DNA of 64,000 nucleotides, from positions 182,802,437 through 182,866,436 of the forward strand of contig JARYHS010009186.1 of assembly GCA_031002005.1 (NCBI GenBank), read 5' to 3'. Position numbers and translations under genes: made by a program. The stretch comes from Vandiemenella viatica (Eukaryota > Arthropoda > Insecta > Orthoptera > Morabidae). Below the pieces are notes generated by a model. The model was not told where the DNA came from. It saw only the letters and a program-made list of their open reading frames with translations, and made no database searches. Of this stretch, positions 12,490 to 23,400 are shown one piece after another. The stretch's first letter is position 1; the number at the start of each line of letters is the position of its first letter.

Positions 12490-13158
12490 ATCCATTGCGT
12501 TTGCACGGACGTGGTGCATTTGTCCGCTATAGCCAAGGGGCTATAGTACTTCCGCCGTCGCGGGAAATACATCGCCGTCACGGTAATCATCCTACAAGTG
12601 CAGTGTGGTACTTTTATTCGGTCATTGAGTACAGCCCTGTAACGGCCACTGAATGATTAGGAGTTCTCGCACCCCCAAATATTGAGCTAGCTGGGGCAGA
12701 CTTTCTTAAAGCCACACTTGGTGGATAATATAAATTATCCTGGCGCCCGGCATTTGAGATTGAATACAGTTGATGCCAATACTGTGTTTGATTTATGGTT
12801 CCCCTATCATTGTGAAGGGAGCTTTCATTTAAACAAATCAAGTGTGTAGCTTTCTTGCTTGCCAATTGACATTGGGAGTTTGTTTCAAGATTAATTTAAA
12901 GGTGGTTGTATTTTGATGCTTCTGTTTATTTGTTAATATGTGTTGGCAATTGTAAGAAGAGGCTTTGCATAGTTCTTTTTATCATATTTCAATGTGTCAA
13001 TGTTAACGATAAATAAGCCTCGCCTGTACGCCATTTGAGTACCCAATAAATTAGCGGCCTAAGGTTTCTTTTAATCTATAAAAAGAAGTAAAAGGTTTTC
13101 ACCCTTCACCTCCCAGGCGTAACCGCCACAATTCAATTGGCGCCACAATTGGCGCCAA
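12490..13158. other. Unique core of the palindromic element
   Basis: 669 bp between the inverted arms. The GC-richer left part contains CCTGGCGCCCGGCAT at about 12739, again with a TGGCGCCC primer-site-like string. The AT-rich right part has two AATAAA-like signals. A minus-strand open frame of 83 codons (12614-12865) has an ordinary amino-acid mix but no motif I recognise. It could be a fragment of gag or simply chance. Confidence 0.45.
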
Positions 13159-13812
13159 GCGTGCACAGTGACCTCACTGTACAAGAGACGCTTATTCACC
13201 CTCAGGTGCGAAGCCAAGACCAAGTGATCTCCAGCTTCGGAAGATCCGCTCCTTCTCGTCTGAAGGCTCGGAACCAAGTCCTCTCCAGCGTCCGCCGAAA
13301 AAAGCCTCCTCTCGTCACTCGTGGTGTACATAGAAAAAAATACACCATCATTACAAAATGCAAAGGAAAGTCTCTCACGACTGGTTCTGCCATTTTTAAG
13401 CTCCTCCCTTCGGCTGTCACGATAGGCGAACCTTGTCTTTCTCGGTTCGGGTGAATTCGGGATAGCCTTTCGGGTGAATTCGGGATAGCCTCGGACATTA
13501 TCGTCACCTGTGACCTCCAAAACTCCCCGTTCGTAAACCTTGGGCTTGGGTAGTTTGTTCACCTCAGTTTACCGTTTCCCCGGAGCCAAGGGATTATACG
13601 CTTGACCAACTGCGTGAGAAGGGTAGCTGGTGTCCATTGTCCCTGGCCGCCGCCAGGCTGTCGCGTCCCTCTGGCGCGTCTAGCTCAGGTGCCACAAACA
13701 CACTGACAATCCTATCCGATAATTCCTTTCTTATTCTTTTTATATATAAAAATATGCAAAATAATATATATAAAAATGTACGGAATGACCCATATTTGGT
13801 CATTCTGCTACA
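13159..13812 (-). repeat. Right inverted arm of the palindromic element
   Basis: 654 bp, the reverse complement of the left arm. The main differences are a 6-bp insertion (cccaag duplication near 13543), small indels near 13230-13300 and a few transitions. The outer end is identical to the left arm over more than 100 bp. Confidence 0.8.
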
Positions 13813-13817
13813 AGCGT

Positions 13818-15776
13818 AACTGGTTGGTGTGAAGATACAAATTATATAAGATTTAAAAAAAAAACAAAGTTATTAATGTAAAAAATATGGCTGCAGCGTA
13901 TTCTGACTTGATGTAAATGGAAATTTCAACACATTTTTACGATATATTGAATGGTTTATCTTATTTTATTAAAGCGTTACAATCAATGAAACCATAGATG
14001 CTATACTTTCAGTACGATCCCATACCTGTAATGTTTTACGAGTGGAGTAAACTTTGTACAGAGAACAAACAGTGTGTTGTTGTTGGTAGCACTTGATGAG
14101 CCAACCGTGGGGCGCTCCCAAGTCACGTGCCTCCGTAATGGCAGCAAGTTACGTGATTCGTATTCCCCATCCACGGTGTAAATACTGCCGTGGGAACCGG
14201 AGGCCAACTGGCTGGGTGATATTTTCAACTGTCAAATAAATAATGAAACCTTAGAAGTAATCATTGATGTTAATGTGTGTCTCTAACAGGTACAACATAC
14301 TTGGACGAAATCAAACACATAAATCTAACTGCTACAAAAGTACAGAAAAACAACGTTGCTTTTATGCATTTAAATTTTTCGGAACAGTTTAAAGCAAATA
14401 TGTAACAAGTATAAATTTCAACCATCAAGTATCTTCTGAAAGATATAAAACAGCCTTAACAACTGAAAAACTGTTACTACGTAACCTTTAATTTGGAGAC
14501 CTAGGATCATACAATGCTTTACAAAAACAAGTTTTATTACAAAACAGATAAACTGCTTCAATCCTAATTAAAAAAAATGAGTTTTTGAGATGCAGTTTTT
14601 ACAAAATAGAAAAGGGAATCTTGTATGACAAATCTAAATTAAACATCAAAACTGATGGAAAAAATTAATTTAAAAGATTCTTACACCTTTCAGTCATATG
14701 CAATTAACTGAAAATACGTCATTAAATAAATGTAACTAAGATTATTTTGCTTTAACTTACTGTATTAAGAGACTCTAGCTGGAAATTCTATCTTGTAGAA
14801 AATAAGAAAAAATGAATAACATGGGATTTTAGCAAAATGTGCGTAGTTTACTAGTAGATTTTAGTTCTTGACAGACGTCTAATGCTCAAAACTCATAATT
14901 TGTGTCATAAAATTACAACAATCTTGTTGTGGGTTGAAAATTTTAATCATACCAACAATTTCAACTGGTTTTACTCATATTTCGTTGGTAATATTACTAA
15001 TCAATATAAGGGGTAGGATCATATAATATATCTGTGACATAATTTGAATTAATCATTTCTATTGAGCGATTATTTTCATTGTTCATGCACTAATACACGC
15101 ACAGAATTTTGCTATTGCATCGTTATCGTTCACCATACCTTTGTTAGGATGATCATCTATTTGCAAAATATTATTCCATTTTTGTATTAATAAACATCAT
15201 GATTTATTGACGAAATAATACAGTCATATAATGCAGTTGTTAAAGATAGTTTTTTTTTTGTTGGCTCTGCGAGTAATTTCATTCTGAGAATTAAACAACG
15301 AATTGTGGATGGTACGTCCGTAAACTGCAACTTAATCTACTTTAACGTAGTCGTATCTTCTCTCCAGTTAGTGTGGAGTAGAACACTTGGTGCCCTCATT
15401 TGGTGTGTAGCACAACTAGCTATCCTCTGGTGATGGTAAACTGTGGCAACCATGCAAGTACCACTGCTTACAGGTCAGCGACATGACAGTACTACCGGAG
15501 AATGGTGCAGTATCGACAGCAGAGTACAGCAGCTTCCAGCATTACACTGCCTGGCTGAGAGAAAAGAAGGTTACAGAAGTTGGCTTGGAAAAGCTGTGAA
15601 CAATCTTCTGAATGTAGTATGACTGAATTTTACACTGAAGTTACATCTATTAAATGGCTTATGAAATTACCTTATGCGCGTGAAAAACTAGCTTGACAAT
15701 TATCGAAAGATGCGTTCAATCAAGTTTTTCGAATTGTTGCATTTTTATTTTTACTTTGTAGTGTGAACTATTCAAG
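13818..15776. other. AT-rich stretch, one GC-richer patch
   Basis: No recognised gene. At 14090-14225 a GC-richer patch holds a minus-strand 75-codon frame (14001-14228) with no motif I can place; it may be an unrecognised repeat. The rest is A/T-rich with no transposon ends. Confidence 0.4.
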
Positions 15777-15960
15777 ACTGGTGGATGAGCGGTAATCCTG
15801 GGGCCTGGCGTTCCGGAGGACGTGGTTTCAAACCTCGTCCACCAATCCAGATTTCCATATTTCCTTCTCGTTCCTTGTCCCAATCCGCACCAGCCTCTAA
15901 CTGCCTCGACAAAGCGTAAAAAACACCAATCCAATTACAGCGCTTCACCTAGGACTAGAC
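15777..15960 (+). repeat. Degenerate tRNA-derived SINE (A/B type)
   Basis: The head 'ggtggatgagcggtaatcctgg..gcgttccggaggacgtggtttcaaacctcgtcc' retains a B-box relic (GGTTTCAAACC). The body keeps 'cagatttccatatttcc' and 'ttctcgttccttgtcc', and the end keeps 'cctctaactgcctcgacaaagcg'. Much of the central core is deleted. Confidence 0.55.
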
Positions 15961-17989
15961 GGACCTGAAATGAAATTGCACCGATTAATTGTTATAACTC
16001 CCAGTTCATTATGCTGTGTGGAACATAAACACTGAATTTGGAAGCTTTAAGGTTTTTGTATCATTGTGTCTCCACTATTTAGATGAAAATTATCATTTGT
16101 TGCTAACAGATGCTGTTATTTTTATCTTCAAATAACAGTTATTCCACAGTTATATTTTGTCGTTCTCTGAAATTTTTCACAAGTTACATGGCTCAGAAAA
16201 TATCCTGAACTATCATTCTATTGGATTTTTGCTAAGCATTGCAACTTTCTACAGCAGAAATTTGCTATTTAACAACTAATTAAAAATATTGTATATCCGA
16301 TACTCACCACGACATACCAGTTCATAAAAGGGTGAGATTGGCTGCCGTTAAATAGGAATAGCCATGATGAACCACATTTTGTCTAGCAAACCTTAGGCCG
16401 TGTCACTAACTTGCTTTAATTATGCACTGTTAAAAGTATATAGCACGCCAAATTCAGTTAAAGCAAATAAATCATCTACATTGCGCTGTAGGAACCGGAC
16501 TGGTACCCCCTCTTTGTTAGCGTGCGCATTTGGCTACAAGCGGACTAGCGTCATCGATTTGCATGTGTCGCGTCCAGGTGGTGCAGCACATTTCCATCAA
16601 AGTGTGCTGGAGCTGAAGCGTGTTGCAGCCACATTACCTGGCGAACCAATAGCACCGCATCTAGTAGCCTAGGCACAGCATACGAAACACGGACTACGGG
16701 CGGATATAGCACATACGCAGAACTGTTCTATGAATAATTCGTTAATCTACTCTACTTTGAAGACTAGTGGTTTATGTACGTATTGGACCAACAAAAATTG
16801 AAACTGGCACCGTGAAGCACCCAGATCATGCTTTTTTTGAATTTGGCTATCGCTGAAGCTGTGTTGTGACCTATACATTCAATACGTTGCTACTGAATGG
16901 AGAAAATTATATATGAGAAATAAATACAATCATCTCTCTACCTGTATACATGCAACAAAAACAGATAGAAGGAAACAGAATACATCAGCTGAACAATGAA
17001 GTTAGTAAAAATTTAATAAAGTAACCTGTAAACCGCTGAAATAACCACAAATGAAAGACATCCACAGAAACACAGACGCCACACAAACTAAATACAAAGA
17101 AATTTCTGACATACAAAAAATTAGAAACGTCACTTAAAACATACAACTCACTGCGGAAAAACAATAAACCCACCACACACATCAATTAATTACTCAATTC
17201 AGGCACATACAAAACAAAGGAATTTCAACATGCAGGAAGCATTAAATGAAATACACAAACCTGGCAGATCATAAACTGTACACATGGCTCAAAAGAAAAT
17301 AAGAAATACAGCTCTCATTTCACTGTTAAAAGCGACACATGAACATCACAACACATTATTATGAATACAGCTTATCGCCCAGATATAAGCGGAACGAAAA
17401 AAAATCAAAGCACTGCCACACAGTGTTATAAGTCCGAGTATAAACACGATATATCTACCGTTATAAGTAGAAACTTTGAAATGGCGTGCAGTGTTAGGGA
17501 CAGCAGGCAGAAAATGACCTGCAGTATTAAAACCCAGCTTTAGTTTCAGAAGCTGTAAATAGTGTGTAGATGCAAATAAATTTAAGAAACTGGAAGATTT
17601 ATATAGATTACAATTTACGTCTTAATGCTGATTGACAAATTGAAATACCAAAATAAATAATGACATGTACACACAACCATCAGAAAGAAGCAGCTTAAGA
17701 TGTTTCTGAGAAACATGTTCGATAAATAAACAAAGTAACGAAAAATTTAGTTGCATTGGGACTCATCATATGTTATAGATGTATAATTTACTTTCTGATA
17801 ATGAGTGAAATGGCCATCCAAGTCCAATTATTATCAAGTACGAAAATATTGTATATAAATATAAGTGAGAGAAACCAGAATATTAAAATAAGCAGGGGAC
17901 ATTTATTTCCTTTATTTTACCATTCTTAAATGCTTATAAGATTTGCATACGTATCTTTTACACCCCACACCATTCCTAGATTCCGTTTT
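15961..17989. other. AT-rich stretch, unassigned GC patch
   Basis: Nothing recognised except a GC- and CpG-richer patch at 16478-16690 that lies in an open frame of 90 codons (16400-16672, plus). The translated protein shows no motif I know. This could be a fragment of an unidentified element. No splice-site or promoter argument supports a gene. Confidence 0.4.
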
Positions 17990-18002
17990 TTGAGTTATAC
18001 AC

Positions 18003-18251
18003 CGAGCGTGGTGGAGTAACGGCTAGCATTCTAGCCTCGCATTCGGGAGGACGGCGGTTCGAATCCCCGGCCGGGCGTCCAGATTTGGGTTTTCCATGGT
18101 TTCCCAAATCACTCCAGGCAAATGCCGGGATGCTTCCTTCAAAAGGCCATGGCCGAATTCCTTCTCATTCCTTGCCCCCCCCCCCCCCCCATCCTTTCCC
18201 GTCTCTAAAGACCTCGCTTTTAGAGAGACGTTAAGCAGGTAAAAAAAAAAA
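18003..18251 (+). repeat. Full-length tRNA-derived SINE, A type
   Basis: Complete retroposed copy: a tRNA-like head with B box GGTTCGAATCC, the core 'ttccatggtttcccaaatcactccaggcaaatgccggg', the end 'cgtctctaaagacctcg..agacgttaagcagg' and a poly(A) tail. It is flanked by the 13-bp duplication TTGAGTTATACAC (17990-18002 and 18252-18264). The body contains a run of 16 C (18175-18190) where other copies have a short CCCCC, probably slippage or a sequencing artefact. Confidence 0.9.
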
Positions 18252-18264
18252 TTGAGTTATACAC

Positions 18265-19000
18265 ACGTAGATGGTTGGTCCAATTTCGTCCATCACTGGA
18301 AAGTAAATTTTCTCCTGACGAATTTTCCATGGTCAATATTTTTCTCAGCCTTTAACACTGAATCCACTCTGAACTTGTTGGTAATGTTGGTAATCTTTAA
18401 ACTTACTAAATATAACCATTCATACTGATTGATGTTATCCTGAAATAAAAACTGATTTTCTAGATGTTTGTGAAATAATAAGTTATGTTATTGTTGTGCT
18501 ATAGTCTAAGGTTTATCTTCGTTATTTACATCTCCATTGTTTTGTTACATTTGAGATCAATGTTTGAATTTCTGATCTGAATGCTTACTTGGTATATTCC
18601 ATAGTTTGATTTTCTTTCTAGAAATTTAGTTTCGCTGTACTTAATTATCTATCAGGCTTTAGTTAGTAGTCTAATTCGCATTTCTTAATACTCATTAGCT
18701 ACTAAAACGACACTTACTGAGCTGTAGATGGCTCAAACTGATAGTCACTGAATAACCGTTATCGGAACAATATTTGTAGTATCCTCATGGTAACTCATGT
18801 GAGTTTTACTTAAATGTGAATCATGTTGGCGCTTGTCCTTTCTACAACGGTATCCCAATCTATTGTTCCAATTAGACAGTTCTTGAGTTATAAAATTTTT
18901 TAAGAAGATTATTTCGTTTCACAACTTCTTCAAGAAGTATTGCGCGTCAAAATGGAAATTTAGTGCAACAAGGTTCCTTGAACGCTCAGCTACGTATTTA
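18265..19000. other. AT-rich stretch, no feature seen
   Basis: No gene, RNA gene or repeat end recognised. Confidence 0.4.
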
Positions 19001-19180
19001 TCTACACTAATATTATAAATGCAAAAGTAGCTGCCCCTTCTGTCTATTTGTTTCATTTTCACTACTAAACGCCTAAACTGATCTTGATGAAATTTGACAA
19101 GGTATCATTAGGAAGGATATAAGATATTTTTTCTGGTTTTTGAAAACTAACCGAAAGTGATAGACGGATAGCGTGTGTCT
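19001..19180 (+). mobile_element. Helitron-like 5' end fragment
   Basis: It begins TCTACACTAATATTATAAAT directly after an A, a 5' end common in insect Helitrons. It continues 'ctaaacgcctaaactgatcttgatgaaatttgac', which is shared in diverged form with 57100-57165 (actaaatgcctataccgatattgacggaatttgac). No matching CTRR 3' end was found downstream, so the copy is probably truncated. Confidence 0.5.
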
Positions 19181-19864
19181 CTGTAATCTTATACCGATCA
19201 CTCTGATTTTATTTCTCTTGTAGTCAGTTCATAAATTTCATGTGCAGATATAATTTCTCATATAGTATAGTATTTTACTATGACCATTAACCAAGCCCAG
19301 GGATAGACCCTGTAAGTAGCAGTGGTGCAATAAGAAAAGATGGGGTTTTCCCAGTGGCAGTTATGTGTAATTATTACACGGGATTGCAATCCTCAAAGTT
19401 TATATTTCTTAGCAAGGGACAACAAAACAAAAAATGTTGCGCACAAAACGGTACTGAAATAAGATGTCCCTAGAAAGTGACATAATTTTAAACCACAAAC
19501 AAAGATCTGCCGGAGAAAATGTAATAGGTAGTTTCCCCCAGTTAAACACTTCCTACCACTTTAGTTTGTTGATATTGTTAAACAAGTTGCAAGTAGGGTC
19601 TCTTCGTGAGATAGGTTCAATAGTCATATTATTCCGACTCCGTGATTTTTCTGCACTTACAGCTTTATATATACAATTCTAGTAATAAAATTTCAAATTC
19701 ACGAGTACGAAATCATGGATAGCAGGTATTTCAGTATAAATAAAAAAATTTAATACCATACACTGTATTTTCAATAAGCACTCTGTTGTAGAAGTCAAAT
19801 TTGTTTGGAATCTCAATATCAGATTTTGGTCAGTTTACATCTTTTATCTTTACAGTGAGATACT
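19181..19864. other. AT-rich stretch, no feature seen
   Basis: Includes a 72-codon open frame at 19464-19682 with no recognisable motif. No supported feature. Confidence 0.35.
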
Positions 19865-20130
19865 GAGAGACGGTTTTGAGGTCCGAGGATTTGGAAGAGC
19901 ACGTGGCTGGGGGGTCGTCGCCCGTCTGTCCGTAGAGATGCTTTCCGCTGAACCCTCTCCGAACTTGGCCGTAACCCGGCCGCCAGGCCTGTAAACATAT
20001 AAAACTTTATCCCCGCACTCGGCCTACGCCTCCGGCTACTGGAGAAACGGCCCCAGACTGCGCGATCACGCCCGTAAACAACGAAAACACTGCGCCACCT
20101 TGTTCACACGGGAAATCGTCTCTTAGGATG
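19865..20130. other. CpG-rich island of unknown role
   Basis: CpG dinucleotides are dense here (for example 'gtcgtcgcccgtctgtccg', 'ccgtaacccggccgcc', 'cactcggcctacgcctccgg') while the neighbouring kilobases are AT-rich with few CpG. A TATA-like ATATAAAAC lies at about 19997. It might be a promoter, enhancer or part of an unidentified element. No open reading frame leaves it. Confidence 0.4.
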
Positions 20131-20439
20131 ACGTTGATTCCCCTAAAATTCTAATTTAATCACTGCCGACAGTCGATACTCAGGATACAATTCCAACACA
20201 TAACTATTTGACTACGTTCATGCCGAGGCATTTACACGCTAAATATTTTATTCTTTCTGCTATAGCACCAAAAATATTACCAGCATTAAGCCTGGGTCGA
20301 ATATCTCAATGAAATCGAAAAAATATTTGGCGTTTCTGTTTTCATACACTACTGCATAATTATGGTATACGATTATATAATCATTTCTCGATTTGTTTTC
20401 AGACTTCTATCCAATTTTTCTTGAAGGGTAGGTGTTTAA

Positions 20440-20670
20440 ATTTTGGTTCTAGAAGTACACTGGACGTGGGTTGAATTCGCTGCTCAGCCATACAGATTTT
20501 TTTTTGATTGTTTTTTTTTTGGTTTGAAGAAATTGCTCGTGCTTTATGTCTTAAGGTATCCGTCAACAGTCTATAACTGAACCCTTACATTTTTCTGCTC
20601 TCTCTCCCTCTCCCCAATTATTTCCTAGCTCTAATGCCCCCAAAGTCGACAGTAAGTAAAACCTTAATTT
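20440..20670 (+). repeat. Degenerate SINE copy with internal T-rich insertion
   Basis: The segment 'ggacgtgggttgaattcgctgctcagccatacagatttt' keeps the B-box-to-body junction of the A/B SINEs. The end 'cccaattatttcctagctctaatgcccccaaagtcgac' keeps their 3' part. The middle is replaced by T-rich sequence. Confidence 0.4.
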
Positions 20671-20743
20671 GGAATCGAACAAACATTGTATATTTTTTTA
20701 TATAAAAGAATTTATTTAAATGTACAATACAGCTGTAATATGG

Positions 20744-21094
20744 ACAAAGAATAGCATTTTTTTCAACATATCAATGCAGCAGTAGTTGCAACTCTCGAAA
20801 TTTCAGCCAACATTAAATTCTGAAAATATTATGCAATTAAACAATATTATCAATATATCTGCAAAGAATAGCATTTTTTTCAACATATTAGTGCATCAGT
20901 AGTTGCAACGTTCGAAATTTCAGCCAACATTAAATTCTGAAAAAATTATGCAATTAAACAATATTATCAATATATCTGCAAAGAATAGCATTTTTTCAAC
21001 ATATCAGTGCATCAGTAGTTGCAACGTTCGAAATTTCAGCCAACATTAAATTCTGAAAATATTATGCAATTAAACAATATTATCAATAATATCT
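20744..21094 (+). repeat. 117-bp tandem repeat, three units
   Basis: Units 20744-20860, 20861-20977 and 20978-21094 each begin (g)caaagaatagcattttt and include AATTTCAGCCAACATTAAAT. They differ at only a few sites, so the array is recent. No reading frame crosses it. It is a local minisatellite, not part of a recognised element. Confidence 0.9.
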
Positions 21095-21252
21095 GGAAAA
21101 AAAACTTTTTAAAATGTTCTATGGTTTTTATACGTACTACAGTTTTTCGTGCTTGGTTATTTATGATTCCTTTCAATTGATATTACCATTTACGTTGCAT
21201 TTCTGGTTGACGTTTGACAACAGAGAAAACCCTTGACTTATACTCAAAAGAC

Positions 21253-22148
21253 CAGGAGTGGGCAAATAACTGCCCGGCCCGCGGGCCACATGCGGCCCGC
21301 TTAGAGTTTTTTTACGGCCTGCCAAGACAGTCAGAAAAATCCATCTTGTTTGCAACTTATTATATTTGAGAAATTAAAGGAGCCAAATATGTCATTGGGG
21401 TTGTTTCCACTTAAAATGTGGAAGCATGCAAAGTCATTCAAAGCAGAAAAAACTAATCACAAGCCAAGCAGGTGAATTTAATTTTTGTCATTTCCCTCTA
21501 TTAGGGAAACAGAAGGTGCCTGAAAGTGTTTGAGCTAAGATTACGGATCATCTGCATAGTGTGAAGGACAAGAATATGTCAGAACTTTCAGAAAATTGAG
21601 CGTATATCAATTTGCTCTCTTATCCCATCATTTCTGACAGTGACACAGCGCCTGAGGAGCTGCACCTTGAACGTATTGACATACAGTCACATCACATTGG
21701 GAAAGGAATGCTGTGACATTAGTCGACTTTTACAAGTCTGAAAAGTTGCATGTATGAAGAAATCTCCGGGAAAATGCTTCCTATATTTTGGTATGAATTT
21801 GTATATAAGCAATGTTTTTTTATCAATAAGAGTAAATATAGATGCTCCTTGTCAGACATTAACTTGCATTCTGTGATTAGATGACTAGGATGTCAAGAAT
21901 ACATTTGTCTCAATAAATTGTAATTTAATCTGTTTGTTGCTAAAGATGATATGAAATTATCACAATAAAAAAAGATTATAACTGCCATTATTTTAACTAT
22001 TTAATTTATATTTATCGACTTTATGAAACATTTTATACCTTTTCAGAAACTCAAAGTTAACTAATGAATCATTTTTAAAAGGCGCTGCCCTACGTTAAAC
22101 TCCGCTTCCACAAAGTGGCGTCCAAGGAAGAACAATTGTCCACCCCTG
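21253..22148 (+). mobile_element. Decayed hAT transposon, 896 bp
   Basis: The ends are CAGGAGTGGGCAAATAACTG on the left and the complement of CAGGGGTGGACAATTGTTCT on the right, an imperfect inverted repeat beginning CAGG as in Charlie-like hATs. The flanking octamers CAAAAGAC (21245-21252) and AAATAGAC (22149-22156) agree at 6 of 8 positions, consistent with an old 8-bp duplication. The left end continues into a GC-rich 'ccgcgggccacatgcggcccg' block. The interior holds a C-terminal transposase relic. Confidence 0.7.
21621..21881 (+). pseudogene. hAT transposase C-terminal relic
   Basis: A single frame (with stops after about 31 codons) reads YPIISDSDTAPEELHLERID near its start. About 60 codons later it reads KSKYRCSLSDINLHSVIR. 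The second phrase fits the C-terminal dimerisation region of hAT transposases, in which a Lys-rich 'NKSK/RSxLTDxxLHxxLR' motif is conserved. The first resembles the preceding helical region of the GTF2IRD2/Charlie-like group. Catalytic Asp residues and the BED finger are missing. In-frame stops and heavy deletion make it a relic. The family call rests on motif memory, not on a search. Confidence 0.55.
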
Positions 22149-22156
22149 AAATAGAC

Positions 22157-23218
22157 AGTCGATCTGTGTTTTTAAAAATAATCTCAGTATGAATCTAGTC
22201 ACATTCTCATTCATTTTTTATAAAGCAAAATTTCTTTTTAAACTTGGATTCATTCTTCGAAATGACCATAAATCCTCTTATAGATACGTCAGTTAGAATT
22301 CCTTTTTATACCCAAATTTTCTAATATTCTTGCAGACTCTATGTTCCAAAGACTCTCTGCTATCTCGGCGATGTTAGCTGTTAAGTTAGAGTCTATAATA
22401 TGAACATCACTACAAAATATAAATATTGTAGTAACATATCGACAGCGATATTACACATTAGAGCTGCAGGGAATTTTTTTAAAATAAACACAAATTCACC
22501 ACTCGAAACATGTTTCTCATTTTTCGTGCTGCCCACGCTGTTATTCTAGTTGCTGCTTGTGCTTTAATAGTATTAACGATCGTATTGAATTCTGTATACA
22601 TTTAACAACACAAGAAAACTCGGCAATATAGGTAAAACCCGGACTAAGAGATGTAAAGATAAGAAATGGTCTGGGAAAAGTTATAAAAAATTAAATAGTT
22701 CTATAAAATAAAGAAATATTTGGAAGCCTAAAAGGCAGCTAGCTGTAAGATACAAGATAAGGCGGTGCTGTTTGAGTAATAGGAACTAAGTCCCCTGCAG
22801 GCCTATATCCTCTTCAGCCTGCTTGGGTACTCGCACATTCCGGTCGGGAGTAGCGGTCGAAAGAAGGGCCAAGCCACCGTAAAGCCAAATGTGGCGCTCG
22901 TAAAAGGAACGTGAATTACAGAGGCGGCACAAAGAACAAGAAAACGGGCGACTGTTTGCCTTGTCCTCCAGCATCAACAAGGCCTCCTGTCTCCTTGGTT
23001 AGGGTTTAACTGCACAGGGAAACTGGCCATTACAGTGATCACAAACCAAAACCGGAGCGTTTTTGGAGGTAATGTTGCGTAATAGAACACAAGAAAAATT
23101 GGTTACGTTTCAAAGGCTATGAAAGTGTATGTACCATAAGTTTTGTCGCTCCGAGGCCGGGTCAATGTCAACAATTTTAAAAAATCACAACAACAACAAC
23201 AACAACAACTTAGTCTAC
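22157..23218. other. AT-rich stretch, one unassigned frame
   Basis: At 22786-22980 a GC-richer patch holds a minus-strand frame of 64 codons with Cys and Arg residues (PFSCSLCRLCNSRSFYERH). It has no zinc-finger spacing I recognise and no support as an exon. A CAA microsatellite lies at about 23187-23209. Confidence 0.35.
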
Positions 23219-23400
23219 AACGGAAGGAGGCATACTGAGCCAATGTGTCAAAGGTAGGACGGCCAGTTAATGCGTGAAGTACTGGCGGAGGTCATATTAT
23301 CAAATACAACTCTCAAAAATTCCTGTTCCTATAGGGATTTAAACTCAGGTTCAGAGCAGAGAGCTTTTGAAAATAAGTTTCTTAACACTGAGCCACAAAC
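23219..23400 (-). repeat. tRNA-derived SINE, D type, diverged
   Basis: On the minus strand the head keeps 'gtggctcagtg' (A box) and 'gagtttaaatccctatagg' (B box). The 3' part 'ttaactggccgtcctacctttgacacattgg' matches the copy at 59938-60155. Both copies are old and no duplication was resolved. Confidence 0.55.

Larger units (their letters stand above)
11842..13812. mobile_element. Palindromic element with ~650-bp inverted LTR-like arms
   Basis: The left arm (11842-12489) and the reverse complement of the right arm (13159-13812) are nearly identical. The first ~270 positions differ at one site (a CpG transition near 11991); later positions hold a handful of substitutions and short indels. The outer termini read TGTAGCAGAATGACC and its exact complement, so the unit begins TG and ends CA. 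The flanks share AGCG (11838-11841 and 13813-13816), a 4-bp duplication as made by Gypsy-type integrases. Each arm has a TATA-like TATATATAAAAAG about 70 bp in. Beside the right arm, read inward, lie two TGGCGCC motifs resembling a Lys-tRNA primer-binding start. This could be an LTR retrotransposon derivative with LTRs in opposite orientation. Alternatively it is a Foldback-like DNA transposon (GTAGCAG ends, 6-bp duplication AAGCGT). No integrase, reverse transcriptase or transposase is present. Confidence 0.75.

Noticed and set aside
12092..12656. Overlapping open frames of 120 and 168 codons in the left arm, mirrored in the right arm
   Set aside because: Two frames of one GC-rich segment, shifted differently in the two arms by indels, with no domain. 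Treated as non-coding LTR-like or inverted-repeat DNA.
22786..22980. Cys-containing minus frame suggesting a zinc finger
   Set aside because: Cys/His spacing does not match C2H2, RING or BED patterns, and no exon signals were seen.
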